A program made the position numbers and the translations under genes. 64,000 nucleotides of DNA, from contig NZ_JASNWF010000008.1 of NCBI RefSeq assembly GCF_030283205.1, forward strand, positions 355,963-419,962, written 5' to 3'. Below, one piece after another: positions 42,359 through 51,604 of this stretch. The number at the start of each line of letters is the position of its first letter. The first letter of the stretch is position 1. The stretch is from Actinomadura opuntiae. GTDB lineage: Bacteria; Actinomycetota; Actinomycetes; Streptosporangiales; Streptosporangiaceae. The notes below the pieces were generated by a model. It had not been told where the DNA came from. It worked only from the letters and a program-made list of their open reading frames with translations, and made no database searches.

Positions 42359-43294
42359 ATGCCCGCAGACACCCTTTCTCTCGGCGATGTCGAGATCACG
42401 CGCGTCATCGAATGGTCCGGCCCCATTCGTACCGCCCGCTTCATCGTCCCCGACAGCGACGAGAAGACCTGGCGGGACAACCAGGAGTGGCTGGCGCCGG
42501 ACTTCTGGAACCCGGCCGACGACGCCTACCGCTGCCACATCCAGACCTGGGTCCTGCGCAGCGAGGGAAAGACCATCCTGGTGGACACCGGGATCGGCAA
42601 CGACCGGGAGCGCCCGCAGGTCCCGCAGTTCGCCGGGCTGAAGACCGACTACCTCGCCCGCCTGCGCGAGGCCGGCGTCGCGCCCGAGGACGTCGACGTC
42701 GTCGTCAACACCCACATCCACTACGACCACGTCGGCTGGAACACCGAACTGCGCGACGGGCAATGGCTGCCCACCTTCCCCAACGCCACATACCTGATAC
42801 CGCGCGCCGACAATCTCTATTTCGACCCGGAAAGCCCTCGCCGCCGCCGGGCGCCGCGCGACGACCACGAACGCATCCGCTGGGAGTGCAGCAAACTGGT
42901 GTTCAAGGACAGCATCGCCCCCATCCACCAGTCTGGGCAGGCCGTCCTGTGGGAGGACGCCCACCGCATCGACGGCAACCTGCTGCTGGAGGCCGCACCG
43001 GGCCACACCCCCGGTTCGTCCGTCCTCACCCTCCGCTCGGGCACCGACCGCGCCGTCTTCGTCGCGGACATGCTGCACAGCCCCGTCCAAGTCCTTGAAC
43101 CCGCTTGGAACAGCTGCTTCTGCGACGACCTCCAACTCGCGGCCAAGACCCGTCGCGCCTATCTCTCCCGCGCCGCCGAGCTGCGAGAGCTCATCATCCC
43201 CGCCCACTGGCCGGGACACGGAGCCGCCGAGGTCCGCAAGGACGGTGACGGCTTCGCCATCACCGCCTGGGCCGCCTTCCCACGCGGCAGTTAG
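42359..43294 (+). CDS. Metallo-beta-lactamase-fold hydrolase
   Basis: This 311-aa protein has the metal motif NTHIHYDHVGWN (HxHxDH), a downstream metal His in APGHTPGSS, FVADMLHSPV and a C-terminal PAHWPGHG. It fits AHL-lactonase- or quorum-quenching-like MBL enzymes, though glyoxalase II-type activity is also possible. The start is ATG 42359 with CGGAG eight bases upstream; a GTG at 42350 is less well placed. Third gene of the creatininase unit. Confidence 0.92.
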   Translation: MPADTLSLGDVEITRVIEWSGPIRTARFIVPDSDEKTWRDNQEWLAPDFWNPADDAYRCHIQTWVLRSEGKTILVDTGIGNDRERPQVPQFAGLKTDYLARLREAGVAPEDVDVVVNTHIHYDHVGWNTELRDGQWLPTFPNATYLIPRADNLYFDPESPRRRRAPRDDHERIRWECSKLVFKDSIAPIHQSGQAVLWEDAHRIDGNLLLEAAPGHTPGSSVLTLRSGTDRAVFVADMLHSPVQVLEPAWNSCFCDDLQLAAKTRRAYLSRAAELRELIIPAHWPGHGAAEVRKDGDGFAITAWAAFPRGS

Positions 43295-43403
43295 CGAGGC
43301 CGTCTAGGACGCATCAGCGACCTGGACACCTTTGGAGCGCAGGACGGCCCACGCTGCCGTCAAAACCTCAAGGCCTGGAGCGTGGTGGGAAGGCTGGCGG
43401 GCC

Positions 43404-43419
43404 TGTAATCGTCATTACA
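43404..43419. promoter_or_regulatory. LysR-type operator TGTAATCGTCATTACA
   Basis: Arms TGTAAT and ATTACA with a 4-base spacer form a T-N11-A-like LysR box 50 bp before the LysR start. Since the upstream gene reads toward it, autoregulation is the simplest role. Confidence 0.6.
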
Positions 43420-43469
43420 ATGATGCGGCGGATCGACCACGGGGCATCACAGCGAGGGGGCGGGAGCCG

Positions 43470-44366
43470 ATGAGCCTTCGTCAATACGAGTACGCCTTGG
43501 CCGTCGCCGAGGAGGGCTCGGTGACGGCGGCCGCGGAGCTGTTGCACGTCGCTCAGCCGTCGGTATCCCAGCAGATCCGCGGACTGGAGCGGGAACTCGG
43601 CGTCGAACTGTTCTCGCGCACCCCGACCGGACTGGTGCCCACCGCGGTCGGCCGCGCCTTCCTGCGGGAGGCGGAGATCGCGGTGAGCGCGTCGCGGCGG
43701 GCGAAGGCGACGGCGCGGGCCGGCGCGGAGGAGCTGACCGGCGAACTGGTGGTCGCGGCGCAGATGGGGTTCGGCGCGCGGCAGCTGCCGGGTGCCCTGG
43801 GCGCGCTGCGCCGCCGCTACCCAGGGCTGGAGGCCACCGTCTTCGAGGAGCCGAGCTCCGCCGAGCTGGATCGGCTGTGCCGCCGGGGACTGCTGGACCT
43901 GGCCTTGATGGCGGCGTGCGAGCAGAGCCCCGACGACGCCCACCACCTCGGCGGCGAGGAGTTCGTCGTGGTGCTGGGCGCCGGGCACCGGCTGCTCGCA
44001 GCGGACCGCGTCGAGCTGCACGACCTGGCGGGCGAGCCGTGGGTGAGGTTCGACCGCGGCAGCGCGCTCGACGGCGTGCTGCTGAACGTGCTGCGGGACA
44101 ATGGTCTCGCTCCTGCCACGGCCGCCCGCGTGAGCCAGACGCCGACGGCCGTGCGCTGGGCCGCCGACGGGCTGGGGGTGACGCTCGTTCCGGCCTCAGC
44201 GGTGCCCCACGGTTACGAGCACCTCGTCCGCCCGGTGTCCCCGGGTGTGTCCCAGCCCGTCATCGCCGTGCTCCGGCACCGTGCAGGTCCGGCGGGGACG
44301 GCTCTGCTCGAATGCCTCCGTGAGCAGACCTGGTCCGAACCCGCTTCGTTGTCGTCGGCGTCCTGA
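43470..44366 (+). CDS. LysR-family regulator
   Basis: This 298-aa protein starts MSLRQYEYALAVAEEGSVTA with the LysR HTH (AELLHVAQPSVSQQIRGLER) and a periplasmic-binding-like effector domain from about residue 90. The start is ATG 43470 preceded by GGGAG; the reading frame extends upstream through the operator, which I exclude. It is convergent with an SDR gene, 40 bp apart; its target is not evident. Confidence 0.92.
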   Translation: MSLRQYEYALAVAEEGSVTAAAELLHVAQPSVSQQIRGLERELGVELFSRTPTGLVPTAVGRAFLREAEIAVSASRRAKATARAGAEELTGELVVAAQMGFGARQLPGALGALRRRYPGLEATVFEEPSSAELDRLCRRGLLDLALMAACEQSPDDAHHLGGEEFVVVLGAGHRLLAADRVELHDLAGEPWVRFDRGSALDGVLLNVLRDNGLAPATAARVSQTPTAVRWAADGLGVTLVPASAVPHGYEHLVRPVSPGVSQPVIAVLRHRAGPAGTALLECLREQTWSEPASLSSAS

Positions 44367-44406
44367 CGGCGGAGAAGCGGGCTCCGCTGAGGAAATTCCC
44401 TGGGCA

Positions 44407-45183
44407 TCAATTCATGGGGAATTCGCCGCCGTCCACGATGAGATTCCTCCCGGTCAGCCAGCCGGCTCGCTCGGATATGAGGAAAAGCACCGCATTTGCG
44501 ATGTCGTCGGCCTCACCGTCGCGCCCCAGCGGCGCGGTGTCGTCGGCGCTGACCTCGCCCGGTACGGCGCCAAGGCGGGCCCACTCCTCCCGCGTCGCTA
44601 TGCCGCCGGGAGTGGCGGTCCGCCCGGGGCTCACGACGTTGACCCGGACTCCGGACGGGGCCAACTCCGAGGCCAGGCCACGGCTGTAGTTCTCCAGGGC
44701 CGCCTTCGCCGCCGTGTAGTGCAGGAACGGTCCCATCGGGGTGAGGACGGCGGCCGAGGAGATGTGCACGATCGCCCCCGAACGCCGTTCCCGCATTCCC
44801 GGTGCCAGCAGCGAGTCCAGTCGCACCGACGCCAGAAAGTTCAGGTCCAGCGCGTCCTGCCATACTTCGTCGGGAATGGCGGCGGCGCTCTCGTACGGCC
44901 CCGCTCCACCCGCGTTGTGAACCAGGATGTCCACACCGCCGAGCACCTCCTTCGCGGCCCCGGCGAGTGCCTCGGCTCCGGCACGCGTCCGCACGTCGGC
45001 CTCCACGAAGGACGCCCCTTCCGGGGTCGTGGCCGTCGCCGACCTGGCGGTCGTGAGCACCTCGGCGCCGGCGTCCAGGAGCTGGCGGACGACGGCCGCT
45101 CCGATCCCGCGGGAACCTCCCGTGACCAGGGCTCGCTTTCCTGCGAGTTCTCGCGTTCCCGACCCGTTCTCGATCGTGGGCAT
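44407..45183 (-). CDS. SDR-family oxidoreductase
   Basis: This 258-aa classical short-chain dehydrogenase shows VTGGSRGIGAAVVRQLLDAG (cofactor motif, residues 18-37), the NNAG-like VHNAGGAGPYES, the catalytic Ser in VHISSAA and the YTAAKAALENY active-site pair. It should use NAD(P)H; the N-terminal FVEADVRT segment suggests NADPH or NAD by chain, not decided. Substrate unknown. The upstream 245 bp to 45429 contain only promoter-like DNA. Confidence 0.93.
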   Translation of the reverse strand: MPTIENGSGTRELAGKRALVTGGSRGIGAAVVRQLLDAGAEVLTTARSATATTPEGASFVEADVRTRAGAEALAGAAKEVLGGVDILVHNAGGAGPYESAAAIPDEVWQDALDLNFLASVRLDSLLAPGMRERRSGAIVHISSAAVLTPMGPFLHYTAAKAALENYSRGLASELAPSGVRVNVVSPGRTATPGGIATREEWARLGAVPGEVSADDTAPLGRDGEADDIANAVLFLISERAGWLTGRNLIVDGGEFPMN

Positions 45184-45429
45184 AACCTCGGTCCTCTCGA
45201 TCGCGTGTTAGTCCGCTCGACGTAAGAAATCAACGCACGCACACCGCGCATCCTCAAACGGATCGCGGTGAATACCCCGTCGAGCCGTTTCACGGTAAGC
45301 CCGCAAAAGAACCCAAGGCAAAGAGGAAATGACAGCAGCAGCTATAGGAAACGCCTATGGCGCCCCGTCTGCGCCCTGCGACGGCGTCCGCCTGGCCGCG
45401 CACTACGGCGTGAGGGTGAGGCCGGGGGC

Positions 45430-46662
45430 TCAGCCTCGGGGACGGTCCGCTCGGTCGCGGGTGCCGCCGGAGGCCTGGACGTAACTGGCCACGATGGCCT
45501 CCAGTTCGGCGGGGGTGATCACGTCCTCGATGCGGTCGAAGCCTTCCGGGGCTCGGCGTTCGACCTCGTCGATGACCTGTTCCGGGCCACCGAGCCGGTT
45601 GCGGAGGACGATCCGGGTGGTGGCGGGGAGGCGGTCGTTCTCGTAGGCGAGCAGGGCTTGGGCGGGTTCGGTATGGGCCGAGAGATGGGCGCTCAGGTTC
45701 ACCGCGTCGAGGATGGCCTGGCCGGCGCCGTTGGAGCCCATCGGGTACATGGGGTGGGCGGCGTCGCCCAGCAGGGTGACGCGGCCGCGCGTCCAGTGGG
45801 GCAGGGGGTCGCGGTCGCACATGGGGAACTCGAACCGGTCCCGGGTGGCCTCGATCATGGCGGCATGGTCGAACAGGTCGCAGGTGAAGCGCTGGACGTG
45901 CGCGGCCAGGGCCGCCGGGTCGGCCGGACGCGTCCAGTCCTGCTCGTCGGGCGGCGGGTCGCCGGGACGGCCGGTCAGGACGCCCATGGCCCAGTTGGTC
46001 AGCCGGGTGCCCGGAGTCGCGCCCGCCGCGATCGGGTACACGACCAGTTTGGCGGCGTTGCCGCCCATGATCACCATGGTGCGGCCGGTGCCGAACGCGG
46101 GCCAGTCGGTGGCGCCGCGCCAGGTCGTCATGCCGCTCCAGCGCGGTGGGCCCTCATCGGGGAACAGGATCGACCGCGTGGTCGAGTGGATGCCGTCGGC
46201 GCCCACCAGGATGTCCGCGCGTGCGTGCGAGCCGTCGGCGAACCGGGCGGTCACGGCCTCGGCGTCCTGCTCGAAGCCGACCAGGCGGTGGCCGGTGCGC
46301 ACCGCGTCCGTGCCCAGCCGTTCCGTCACCGCGCGGTGGAGCAGACCCTGCAACCGGCCGCGATGCACGCTGATCTGCGGGTGCGCGAAGCCGGCGGCCA
46401 GGCCGCAGGGCTTGCGCATGATCTCCTGCCCCAGCCGGTGGGTGTAGATCAGCTCACCGGTGCGCACCCCGATCTCGTCCAGCCGGTCCAGCAGCCCCAC
46501 CGCACCCAGTTCCCGGACCGCGAACGGCAGCGCGTTGATCCCCACACCGAGCTCACGGATCTGCTCGCCGCGCTCGTAGACCACGCAGGCGATGCCCTCG
46601 GCGTGCAGGCGCAAGGCGGTGAACAACCCGCCGATCCCGGCTCCCACGATCATGACCTTCAC
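45430..46662 (-). CDS. FAD-dependent monooxygenase, salicylate-hydroxylase-like
   Basis: This 410-aa enzyme has the Rossmann motif MIVGAGIGGLFTALRLHAEG, ILVGADGIHSTTRSIL and the C-terminal GDAAHPMYPMGSNGAGQAIL, the signature of class A aromatic hydroxylases. It starts with a GTG overlapping the stop of the upstream DJ-1/PfpI gene (GTGA), so both are made together. The partner protein suggests an oxidative-stress or isonitrile/glyoxal-type chemistry, but no substrate is evident. Confidence 0.93.
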   Translation of the reverse strand: MKVMIVGAGIGGLFTALRLHAEGIACVVYERGEQIRELGVGINALPFAVRELGAVGLLDRLDEIGVRTGELIYTHRLGQEIMRKPCGLAAGFAHPQISVHRGRLQGLLHRAVTERLGTDAVRTGHRLVGFEQDAEAVTARFADGSHARADILVGADGIHSTTRSILFPDEGPPRWSGMTTWRGATDWPAFGTGRTMVIMGGNAAKLVVYPIAAGATPGTRLTNWAMGVLTGRPGDPPPDEQDWTRPADPAALAAHVQRFTCDLFDHAAMIEATRDRFEFPMCDRDPLPHWTRGRVTLLGDAAHPMYPMGSNGAGQAILDAVNLSAHLSAHTEPAQALLAYENDRLPATTRIVLRNRLGGPEQVIDEVERRAPEGFDRIEDVITPAELEAIVASYVQASGGTRDRADRPRG

Positions 46663-48116
46663 GGCTCCTCCTCGTCCTCATCGAGGGTGTTGCGGCCACC
46701 GTCCGGCGATCCATCGGCTTCGCGGTTCGTGGTTCTCGAGCGAAGCGAACCGGTCGTGATCAGCCGTGCGGTGATGCGGACGACGGCCAGAGCTGCAACG
46801 CCGACCAGGCCGAGAAGCGCGAGGCGCAGGGTGGGCGTCCACGGCCAGCTCGGGCCGGACGGGCCGAGGTCGGCGGAGCGGTACTCCAGGATCTTGCTGG
46901 TCCACCGGGCCGTGGGCCTGTCGAACGTACGGGCCATGGAACGCAGCACCGGGTCGAACGCGAAACCCGGCTGCCGGTGCGGGTATTCCAGCGGGACGCC
47001 GGCGCGGCGGGCGGCGGCTGCGATCTCGGGGTCGGGGTTCGCCGCGGCGGTGGTGCCCGGGACCATCAGACGGTCGACGTCGTCTCCTGCGCCGTCGAGG
47101 CGTGCCCGTGGGACGAAGGTCAGCCCGTGCCGCGAGCGCACGGTGGCCGTGGACGCGATCGCGACCGTCCGGGCGGCCTTGACCTCGGCGTACGGGCTGA
47201 ACACCGAGGCGAGTTCCAGTTCCCCGACGCCGTCGGTGAGCACCACCCCCACCGTGCTGGTTCTCGAGCGGTAGCCGAGGTTGAGCAGGTGCACGATCGC
47301 GTTGGACGGGGACAGCCGCGATTTCGGCATGCTCGCGGGCACGCCGGGAGAGTAGTGGCGCCAGCCGACGGTCCGGGCGGCCGCGGCGGCGGTGTCCGCG
47401 CCGGCCAGCCGCTCGATCACCCGCAGCGTCCCGTCCACCGAGGACAGCAGCCCGCCCGTGGTGATCACGTTTCCGTCGTCGAGGTAGCGGACTCCGCGCC
47501 GCCAGTGCACCGCAGGATGCGCGTCCTGCAGGCCCGAGAGCCGGTACCAGTGCGTGGTGGCCTCGCGGCCGTCGAGGAGACCGGCGTCGGCGACCAGCCG
47601 GGCTCCGGTGCACACGCTCATCACCAGTCCGCGGCTCGCGGTACTCCGCAGCCAGGCGATGACGCGGCGGTCGCTGTCCTTGTCGGACGGCATCTCCGGC
47701 ACCACGGTGACGTCCGGCGCTCTGCCGTCCAGCCGCCGGCTCAGTTGCACGAAGTCCACGTCCGGGACCAGGTCCAACCCCCCGAGCAGCGGCAGGGGGC
47801 GGCGTTCGGGTGCGACCGTGTAGACGTTGAACTTCCCCGTGCTCGCCAGAACGTCATAGGGGACGAGCGTGTCGGCCACGTTGGCACCCGCGTTGCCGAC
47901 CACGATCGCCACGGTGGGCTTGCCCGGAGCATGCACGGGCGGGGCCACGGCGGGGAGGCGCTTGGCCGCGGGTGGCGCGTACCGGTAGGAAGCAAAACTC
48001 CGTGCGCTGATGAGGAACTCCACGCCCGGGACGAGGAACAAGGCCACAAGGACGATCAGCCCGCGGCCGAGGACCCGCAAGACCCGTTTCTTTCTCACGA
48101 CGTCACCCGACCCCAA
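46659..48116 (-). CDS. Membrane-anchored tandem DJ-1/PfpI protein
   Basis: This 485-aa protein has an N-terminal membrane span (residues about 15-37), a first DJ-1/PfpI domain (PTVAIVVGNAGANVADTLVP to about 250) with the nucleophile elbow VMSVCTGARLVADAGLLDGR, a second DJ-1-like domain (about 288-405; GVVLTDGVGELELASVFSPY) that lacks the Cys, and a C-terminal span (LRLALLGLVGVAALAVVRIT) with a charged tail ending DEDEEEP. Most PfpI/DJ-1 relatives are soluble; a two-domain membrane-tethered form is unusual. Coupled to the FAD monooxygenase gene downstream. Confidence 0.83.
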   Translation of the reverse strand: MGSGDVVRKKRVLRVLGRGLIVLVALFLVPGVEFLISARSFASYRYAPPAAKRLPAVAPPVHAPGKPTVAIVVGNAGANVADTLVPYDVLASTGKFNVYTVAPERRPLPLLGGLDLVPDVDFVQLSRRLDGRAPDVTVVPEMPSDKDSDRRVIAWLRSTASRGLVMSVCTGARLVADAGLLDGREATTHWYRLSGLQDAHPAVHWRRGVRYLDDGNVITTGGLLSSVDGTLRVIERLAGADTAAAAARTVGWRHYSPGVPASMPKSRLSPSNAIVHLLNLGYRSRTSTVGVVLTDGVGELELASVFSPYAEVKAARTVAIASTATVRSRHGLTFVPRARLDGAGDDVDRLMVPGTTAAANPDPEIAAAARRAGVPLEYPHRQPGFAFDPVLRSMARTFDRPTARWTSKILEYRSADLGPSGPSWPWTPTLRLALLGLVGVAALAVVRITARLITTGSLRSRTTNREADGSPDGGRNTLDEDEEEP

Positions 48117-48147
48117 GCCCGTTGCCCGAGGCTCGATCGCATCGCGG

Positions 48148-48795
48148 TCACCGGCTCCTGGCCGTGAAGGTCAGATGGGTGACGCCCGAGGGCGTCGAGA
48201 CCGCTTCGATGTCGAACGCGTCCTCCAGCGACTCCAGGCCGTCCCAGAGCCGGACGCCGCGGCCGAGCAGGATCGGGACCTGCACCACGTGCATGTGATC
48301 GACCAGTCCCTCGGTGAGGAAGTCGCGTATCACCGAGGCCCCGCCGCCCAGGCGCACGTCCTGGCCGTCGGCCGCCTCGCGGGCCCGCTTGAGCGCCTCG
48401 GCGGGCGAGGCGTCCAGGAAGTGGAACGTGGTGCCGCCCTCCATCTCGATCGGCGGCCGCGGCCGGTGGGTGAGCACGAAGACCGGGGTGTGGAACGGCG
48501 GGTCGGCGCCCCACGCGCCCTGGTAGCCGGGGTCGTCCTGCCAGCCGGGTGGACCGAACTTGCCGGCGCCCATGATCTCGGCGCCGATCCCGGGCCCGTG
48601 CAGTGCGGCGACGGCGTGATCGACGCCGGTGCTCCCGCCCCGTCCACCGCCCATCTGGTGCCAGAAGCGGGTGGCGAACATCCATTCGTGCAGGCGTTCG
48701 CCGGCGTGCCCGAACGGGGCGTCGGGAGCCTGGCCCGCGCCGGTGGCGAAGCCGTCGAGCGAGATCGAGAAGTTGTGCACACGAACATCGGACAT
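48148..48795 (-). CDS. Dihydrofolate reductase/RibD-C-like protein
   Basis: This 215-aa protein begins MSDVRVHNFSISLDGFATGA and ends with the RibD C-terminal fold (QVPILLGRGVRLWDGLESLE). The NADPH-binding core of DHFR-like reductases is present (RLGGGASVIRDFLTEGLVDH), but the enzyme is not the housekeeping FolA. Role: pyridine-nucleotide-dependent reductase of unknown substrate. The start is ATG 48795 with AAGGAG seven bases before. It is divergent from the GlxA-type regulator. Confidence 0.9.
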   Translation of the reverse strand: MSDVRVHNFSISLDGFATGAGQAPDAPFGHAGERLHEWMFATRFWHQMGGGRGGSTGVDHAVAALHGPGIGAEIMGAGKFGPPGWQDDPGYQGAWGADPPFHTPVFVLTHRPRPPIEMEGGTTFHFLDASPAEALKRAREAADGQDVRLGGGASVIRDFLTEGLVDHMHVVQVPILLGRGVRLWDGLESLEDAFDIEAVSTPSGVTHLTFTARSR

Positions 48796-48909
48796 CACAG
48801 TGCTCCTTCGACGATCGAGACCCGGCCGGCGTCCGCAATGGACTGATGCCTCCGGGTGTGACCTCACCCTCGGGGGCCGATTCGCGGGCGGCAATGAAAC
48901 ATCGCGACA

Positions 48910-49935
48910 ATGTCCGAAAACTTGGTACTCCTGTCACGGCGACATAGGGTCCTGAGGGTGGACGAACGGCTGATGGTCGTCGTCGGATACGACCGGGCGC
49001 AGTTACTCGACATCGCCTGCGTGACATCGACATTGAACGAGGCGAACTGGGGCGCCACGCCGCCCTACCGGGTGCTCCTGGCCACCCCGGGCGGGCGGGC
49101 GATCACCTGTACCGACGGGATGACGCTGCAGGGGCAGGAAGCGCTCGAACGGCTCAAGGGCCCGCTGGACACACTGATCGTGTCGGGCGGCCTGGGCTAC
49201 CACGAGGCCGCGGCCGACGCCCGTTTCGTCGGCCATGTGCGCCGGCTGGCCAAGGAGAGCCGGCGGGTCGCGTCGGTGTGCACCGGCTCCGCCGTGCTGG
49301 CCGCGGCCGGCCTGCTCGACGGCAGGCGCGCCGCCACCCACTGGATGTGGGCCGACAAGATCGCCGCGCGGTATCCGAAGGTCGCCTTCGACCCCGGTCC
49401 GATCTACATCCGCGAAGGCAACATCACCACCTCCGCCGGCGTCACCAGCGCACTCGACCTGACGCTCGCATTCATCCAGGACGACCACGGGCCGGAACTG
49501 GCACGCGGCGTGGCGCAACTGGTCGTGGCCTACCTGCAGCGGCCGGGCGACCAGGCGCAGATGAGCATGTTCGTCGCCGCCGCACCGCACCCCGAGCACA
49601 GCCTCGTCCAGCAGATCACCGACCACGTCGCCGGGAACCTCGACGGCGACCTGAGCACCGCCGCCCTGGCCCGGCTGGCGGGGGTGAGCGAGCGCCACCT
49701 CACCCGGCTGTTCCTCCAGCACCTCGCCCACACCCCGGGTCGCTACGTACGCCAGGCCCGCACCGAAGCGGCCGCTCACCTGCTTGCGACGACGACGCAC
49801 CCGATCGCGAGCGTGGCACGACGCTGCGGATTCGGGACGGCCGAGACGCTGCGCCAAGCCTTCGTCGACCAGTACGGGACCGCGCCCTCGCGCTACCGCG
49901 CGAACCACTCGGTGCGGCAGCCGGGCCCTCGATGA
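48910..49935 (+). CDS. GlxA-type regulator: DJ-1/PfpI domain plus AraC HTH
   Basis: This 341-aa protein has an N-terminal PfpI-like domain (VVVGYDRAQLLDIACVTSTL, VASVCTGSAVLAAAGLLDGR with the Cys elbow) and a C-terminal AraC HTH (STAALARLAGVSERHLTRLF, then ASVARRCGFGTAETLRQAFV). GlxA proteins activate genes in response to a metabolite bound in the PfpI domain. The first about 20 residues precede the usual family start, so translation may begin near 48973. It stands next to another DJ-1/PfpI gene and may sense the same class of compound. Confidence 0.92.
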   Translation: MSENLVLLSRRHRVLRVDERLMVVVGYDRAQLLDIACVTSTLNEANWGATPPYRVLLATPGGRAITCTDGMTLQGQEALERLKGPLDTLIVSGGLGYHEAAADARFVGHVRRLAKESRRVASVCTGSAVLAAAGLLDGRRAATHWMWADKIAARYPKVAFDPGPIYIREGNITTSAGVTSALDLTLAFIQDDHGPELARGVAQLVVAYLQRPGDQAQMSMFVAAAPHPEHSLVQQITDHVAGNLDGDLSTAALARLAGVSERHLTRLFLQHLAHTPGRYVRQARTEAAAHLLATTTHPIASVARRCGFGTAETLRQAFVDQYGTAPSRYRANHSVRQPGPR

Positions 49936-50010
49936 ACCGGTGATCGTCGCGGGGTCCGGGGTGGGGGCGGCCGTGCGGCGTCCGGTCGCTCGGCACCGCA
50001 CGGCTCGTTC

Positions 50011-51483
50011 TCAGGTGGCGGCGATCCAGCTTCCGTGCAGCCCGAGCGGGATCCGGCTCGGCAGGTGGATCTGGGCGACCGGCTTGCCGGTGAAGTCCTG
50101 CGCCGAAAGGATCACCAGGTCCGAGGCGTTCCGGTCGGGGTTGTGGACGTAGGACAGGACGTAGCCGTCGTCCTCGGCGCGGGCGCCGGAACGCGGGACG
50201 AAGACCGCCTCGCTCGCGCTCGCGTGCTTCGGGAACCGGTGGAACTGGGACCGTCCGGTGGCCAGGTCGTGCTTGACCAGGCCGTTGCTGAACGCCGAGT
50301 CGGGGGTCGAGCCGTGCCCGTAGGCCTTCAGGAAGTCGGCGGTGGCGGCGGTGTAGCCGTACCGGTGCTTGCGGCCGACCCGCGCGTCCGGAACCCGGGG
50401 GAACTCCTGCGGCCGGTCGTCGAGCTGGGTCCGGCGGACGCGGCCGCGGGCCCGGTCGATCGTCCAGCGCACCAGCGCGGGCGGCGCGCTGGTCGACAGC
50501 CGGTCGGCGCTGAACGGCGCGGGGAACTCCACGAAGTCGACCACGATGTCGCCGCCGCTGTCGTAGGAGTTGAGCGTGTGCGAGATGTAGGAGGGAGGCA
50601 CGGTGATCCAGGTGACCGCTCCCCCGGCGCGCGGGAAGTAGCCGACCCGGTTGGGGCGCCTGGTGTCCCAGACCCAGGGGATCTTCTGCCCGTGCTCCAT
50701 GGCGTCCAGGTCGAACATGATCGGCTGGTCGTAGAGGACGACGTACTTCTCGGTGAGGGCGAAGTCGTGCATCAGGATCGTCCCGCCCATCGGGATCTTG
50801 CGGGTCGACCTCACTTCGCCGGCCGCGCTGATCACGACGTACTGGACGTAGTCGGTGCTCTCGTCGTAGCTCACCGAGTGCAGTTCGCCGGTGCCCGGGT
50901 CGAGCTTGGTGTGGGCCGACATGGTTCCGGCCCATGTGCCGTTGAAGTCGCACGGCCCGACCGTGTAGAGCTCGTCGGTGAGTTCCTGCGGACGGGCGGT
51001 GCCCTCTTGTAGCGCGAGGGTCTTGCCGCGGAATCCGATCACGTTGATGTTCGAGGCGAAGTCGGTCTCGGCGGGGACTCCGCGTACCGGCTCGCCGAGT
51101 TTCTCGGCGGTGCCCTTCGCGCGGACCCAGCGGCTGCGGTACCACTCGGCCTTGCCGTCGCGGAGCTGGACGCCGTGGACCATTCCGTCGCCGACCAGCC
51201 AGTGGTGGGCGAGCGGGTCCTCCAGTCCGAGCACGTTGGGGCCGTTGCGCAGCAGGCGGCCGGTCAGGTCCTTGGGGACCGTGCCGGTGACCGTCAGGTC
51301 GAACTCGGTCACCTCGAACGGGACCGGCGCGAACTCGCCTTCGAGGAAGGGGTTTCCGCTGCCGCGCTTGCGTCCGGCGGGTGCGGCGGACTGGGTCGCC
51401 ATGGCCGGTGCCGCGCCCATGGCGGCGGCTCCGAACGCCGTGCCGGCGGCGAGGCCGGCGGCCAACGCGTGGCGGCGGGACAT
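50011..51483 (-). CDS. Carotenoid oxygenase, Tat-exported
   Basis: This 490-aa protein opens with a twin-arginine signal (MSRRHALAAGLAAGTAFGAA) followed by the carotenoid cleavage dioxygenase fold: GRLLRNGPNVL, HHWLVGDGMVHGV (iron His), MSAHTKLDPGTGEL, LMHDFALTEKYVV and a final LPSRIPLGLHGSW. The iron-binding His residues of the seven-bladed propeller are present. Such enzymes cleave carotenoids, stilbenes or lignin-derived olefins. It is divergent from a TetR gene with two operator-like palindromes between. Confidence 0.92.
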   Translation of the reverse strand: MSRRHALAAGLAAGTAFGAAAMGAAPAMATQSAAPAGRKRGSGNPFLEGEFAPVPFEVTEFDLTVTGTVPKDLTGRLLRNGPNVLGLEDPLAHHWLVGDGMVHGVQLRDGKAEWYRSRWVRAKGTAEKLGEPVRGVPAETDFASNINVIGFRGKTLALQEGTARPQELTDELYTVGPCDFNGTWAGTMSAHTKLDPGTGELHSVSYDESTDYVQYVVISAAGEVRSTRKIPMGGTILMHDFALTEKYVVLYDQPIMFDLDAMEHGQKIPWVWDTRRPNRVGYFPRAGGAVTWITVPPSYISHTLNSYDSGGDIVVDFVEFPAPFSADRLSTSAPPALVRWTIDRARGRVRRTQLDDRPQEFPRVPDARVGRKHRYGYTAATADFLKAYGHGSTPDSAFSNGLVKHDLATGRSQFHRFPKHASASEAVFVPRSGARAEDDGYVLSYVHNPDRNASDLVILSAQDFTGKPVAQIHLPSRIPLGLHGSWIAAT

Positions 51484-51513
51484 CTGCTGGGACGTCGTTC
51501 ACCTCCGAAGGTG

Positions 51514-51590
51514 ACGAGACAAGACGTCTCGTTCCCATGGAGGCTAGGCCCTGGCCGCCCCCCGGTCAAGACGAGTCGTCTCGTTTCCTA
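51514..51590. promoter_or_regulatory. TetR operator pair between carotenoid oxygenase and TetR genes
   Basis: Site 1: ACGAGAC and GTCTCGT around AAGAC (51514-51532). Site 2: AGACGA and TCGTCT around one G (51569-51581), within AAGACGAGTCGTCTCGTTT (51568-51586). They share the half-site GTCTCGT. They lie on the two sides of the 121-bp divergent gap, one near each start. Confidence 0.65.
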
Positions 51591-51604
51591 TAGACTCGCT
51601 GGTC

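Noticed and set aside
40835..43294. Mycofactocin cluster because of the creatininase (MftE-like) gene
   Set aside because: No mftA precursor or mftC radical SAM gene is nearby; creatininase-family members occur in many other settings.
45329..45484. Small plus-strand ORF MTAAAIGNAYGAP... with AGAGGAA upstream
   Set aside because: It runs into the antisense of the monooxygenase gene and shows no conserved feature.
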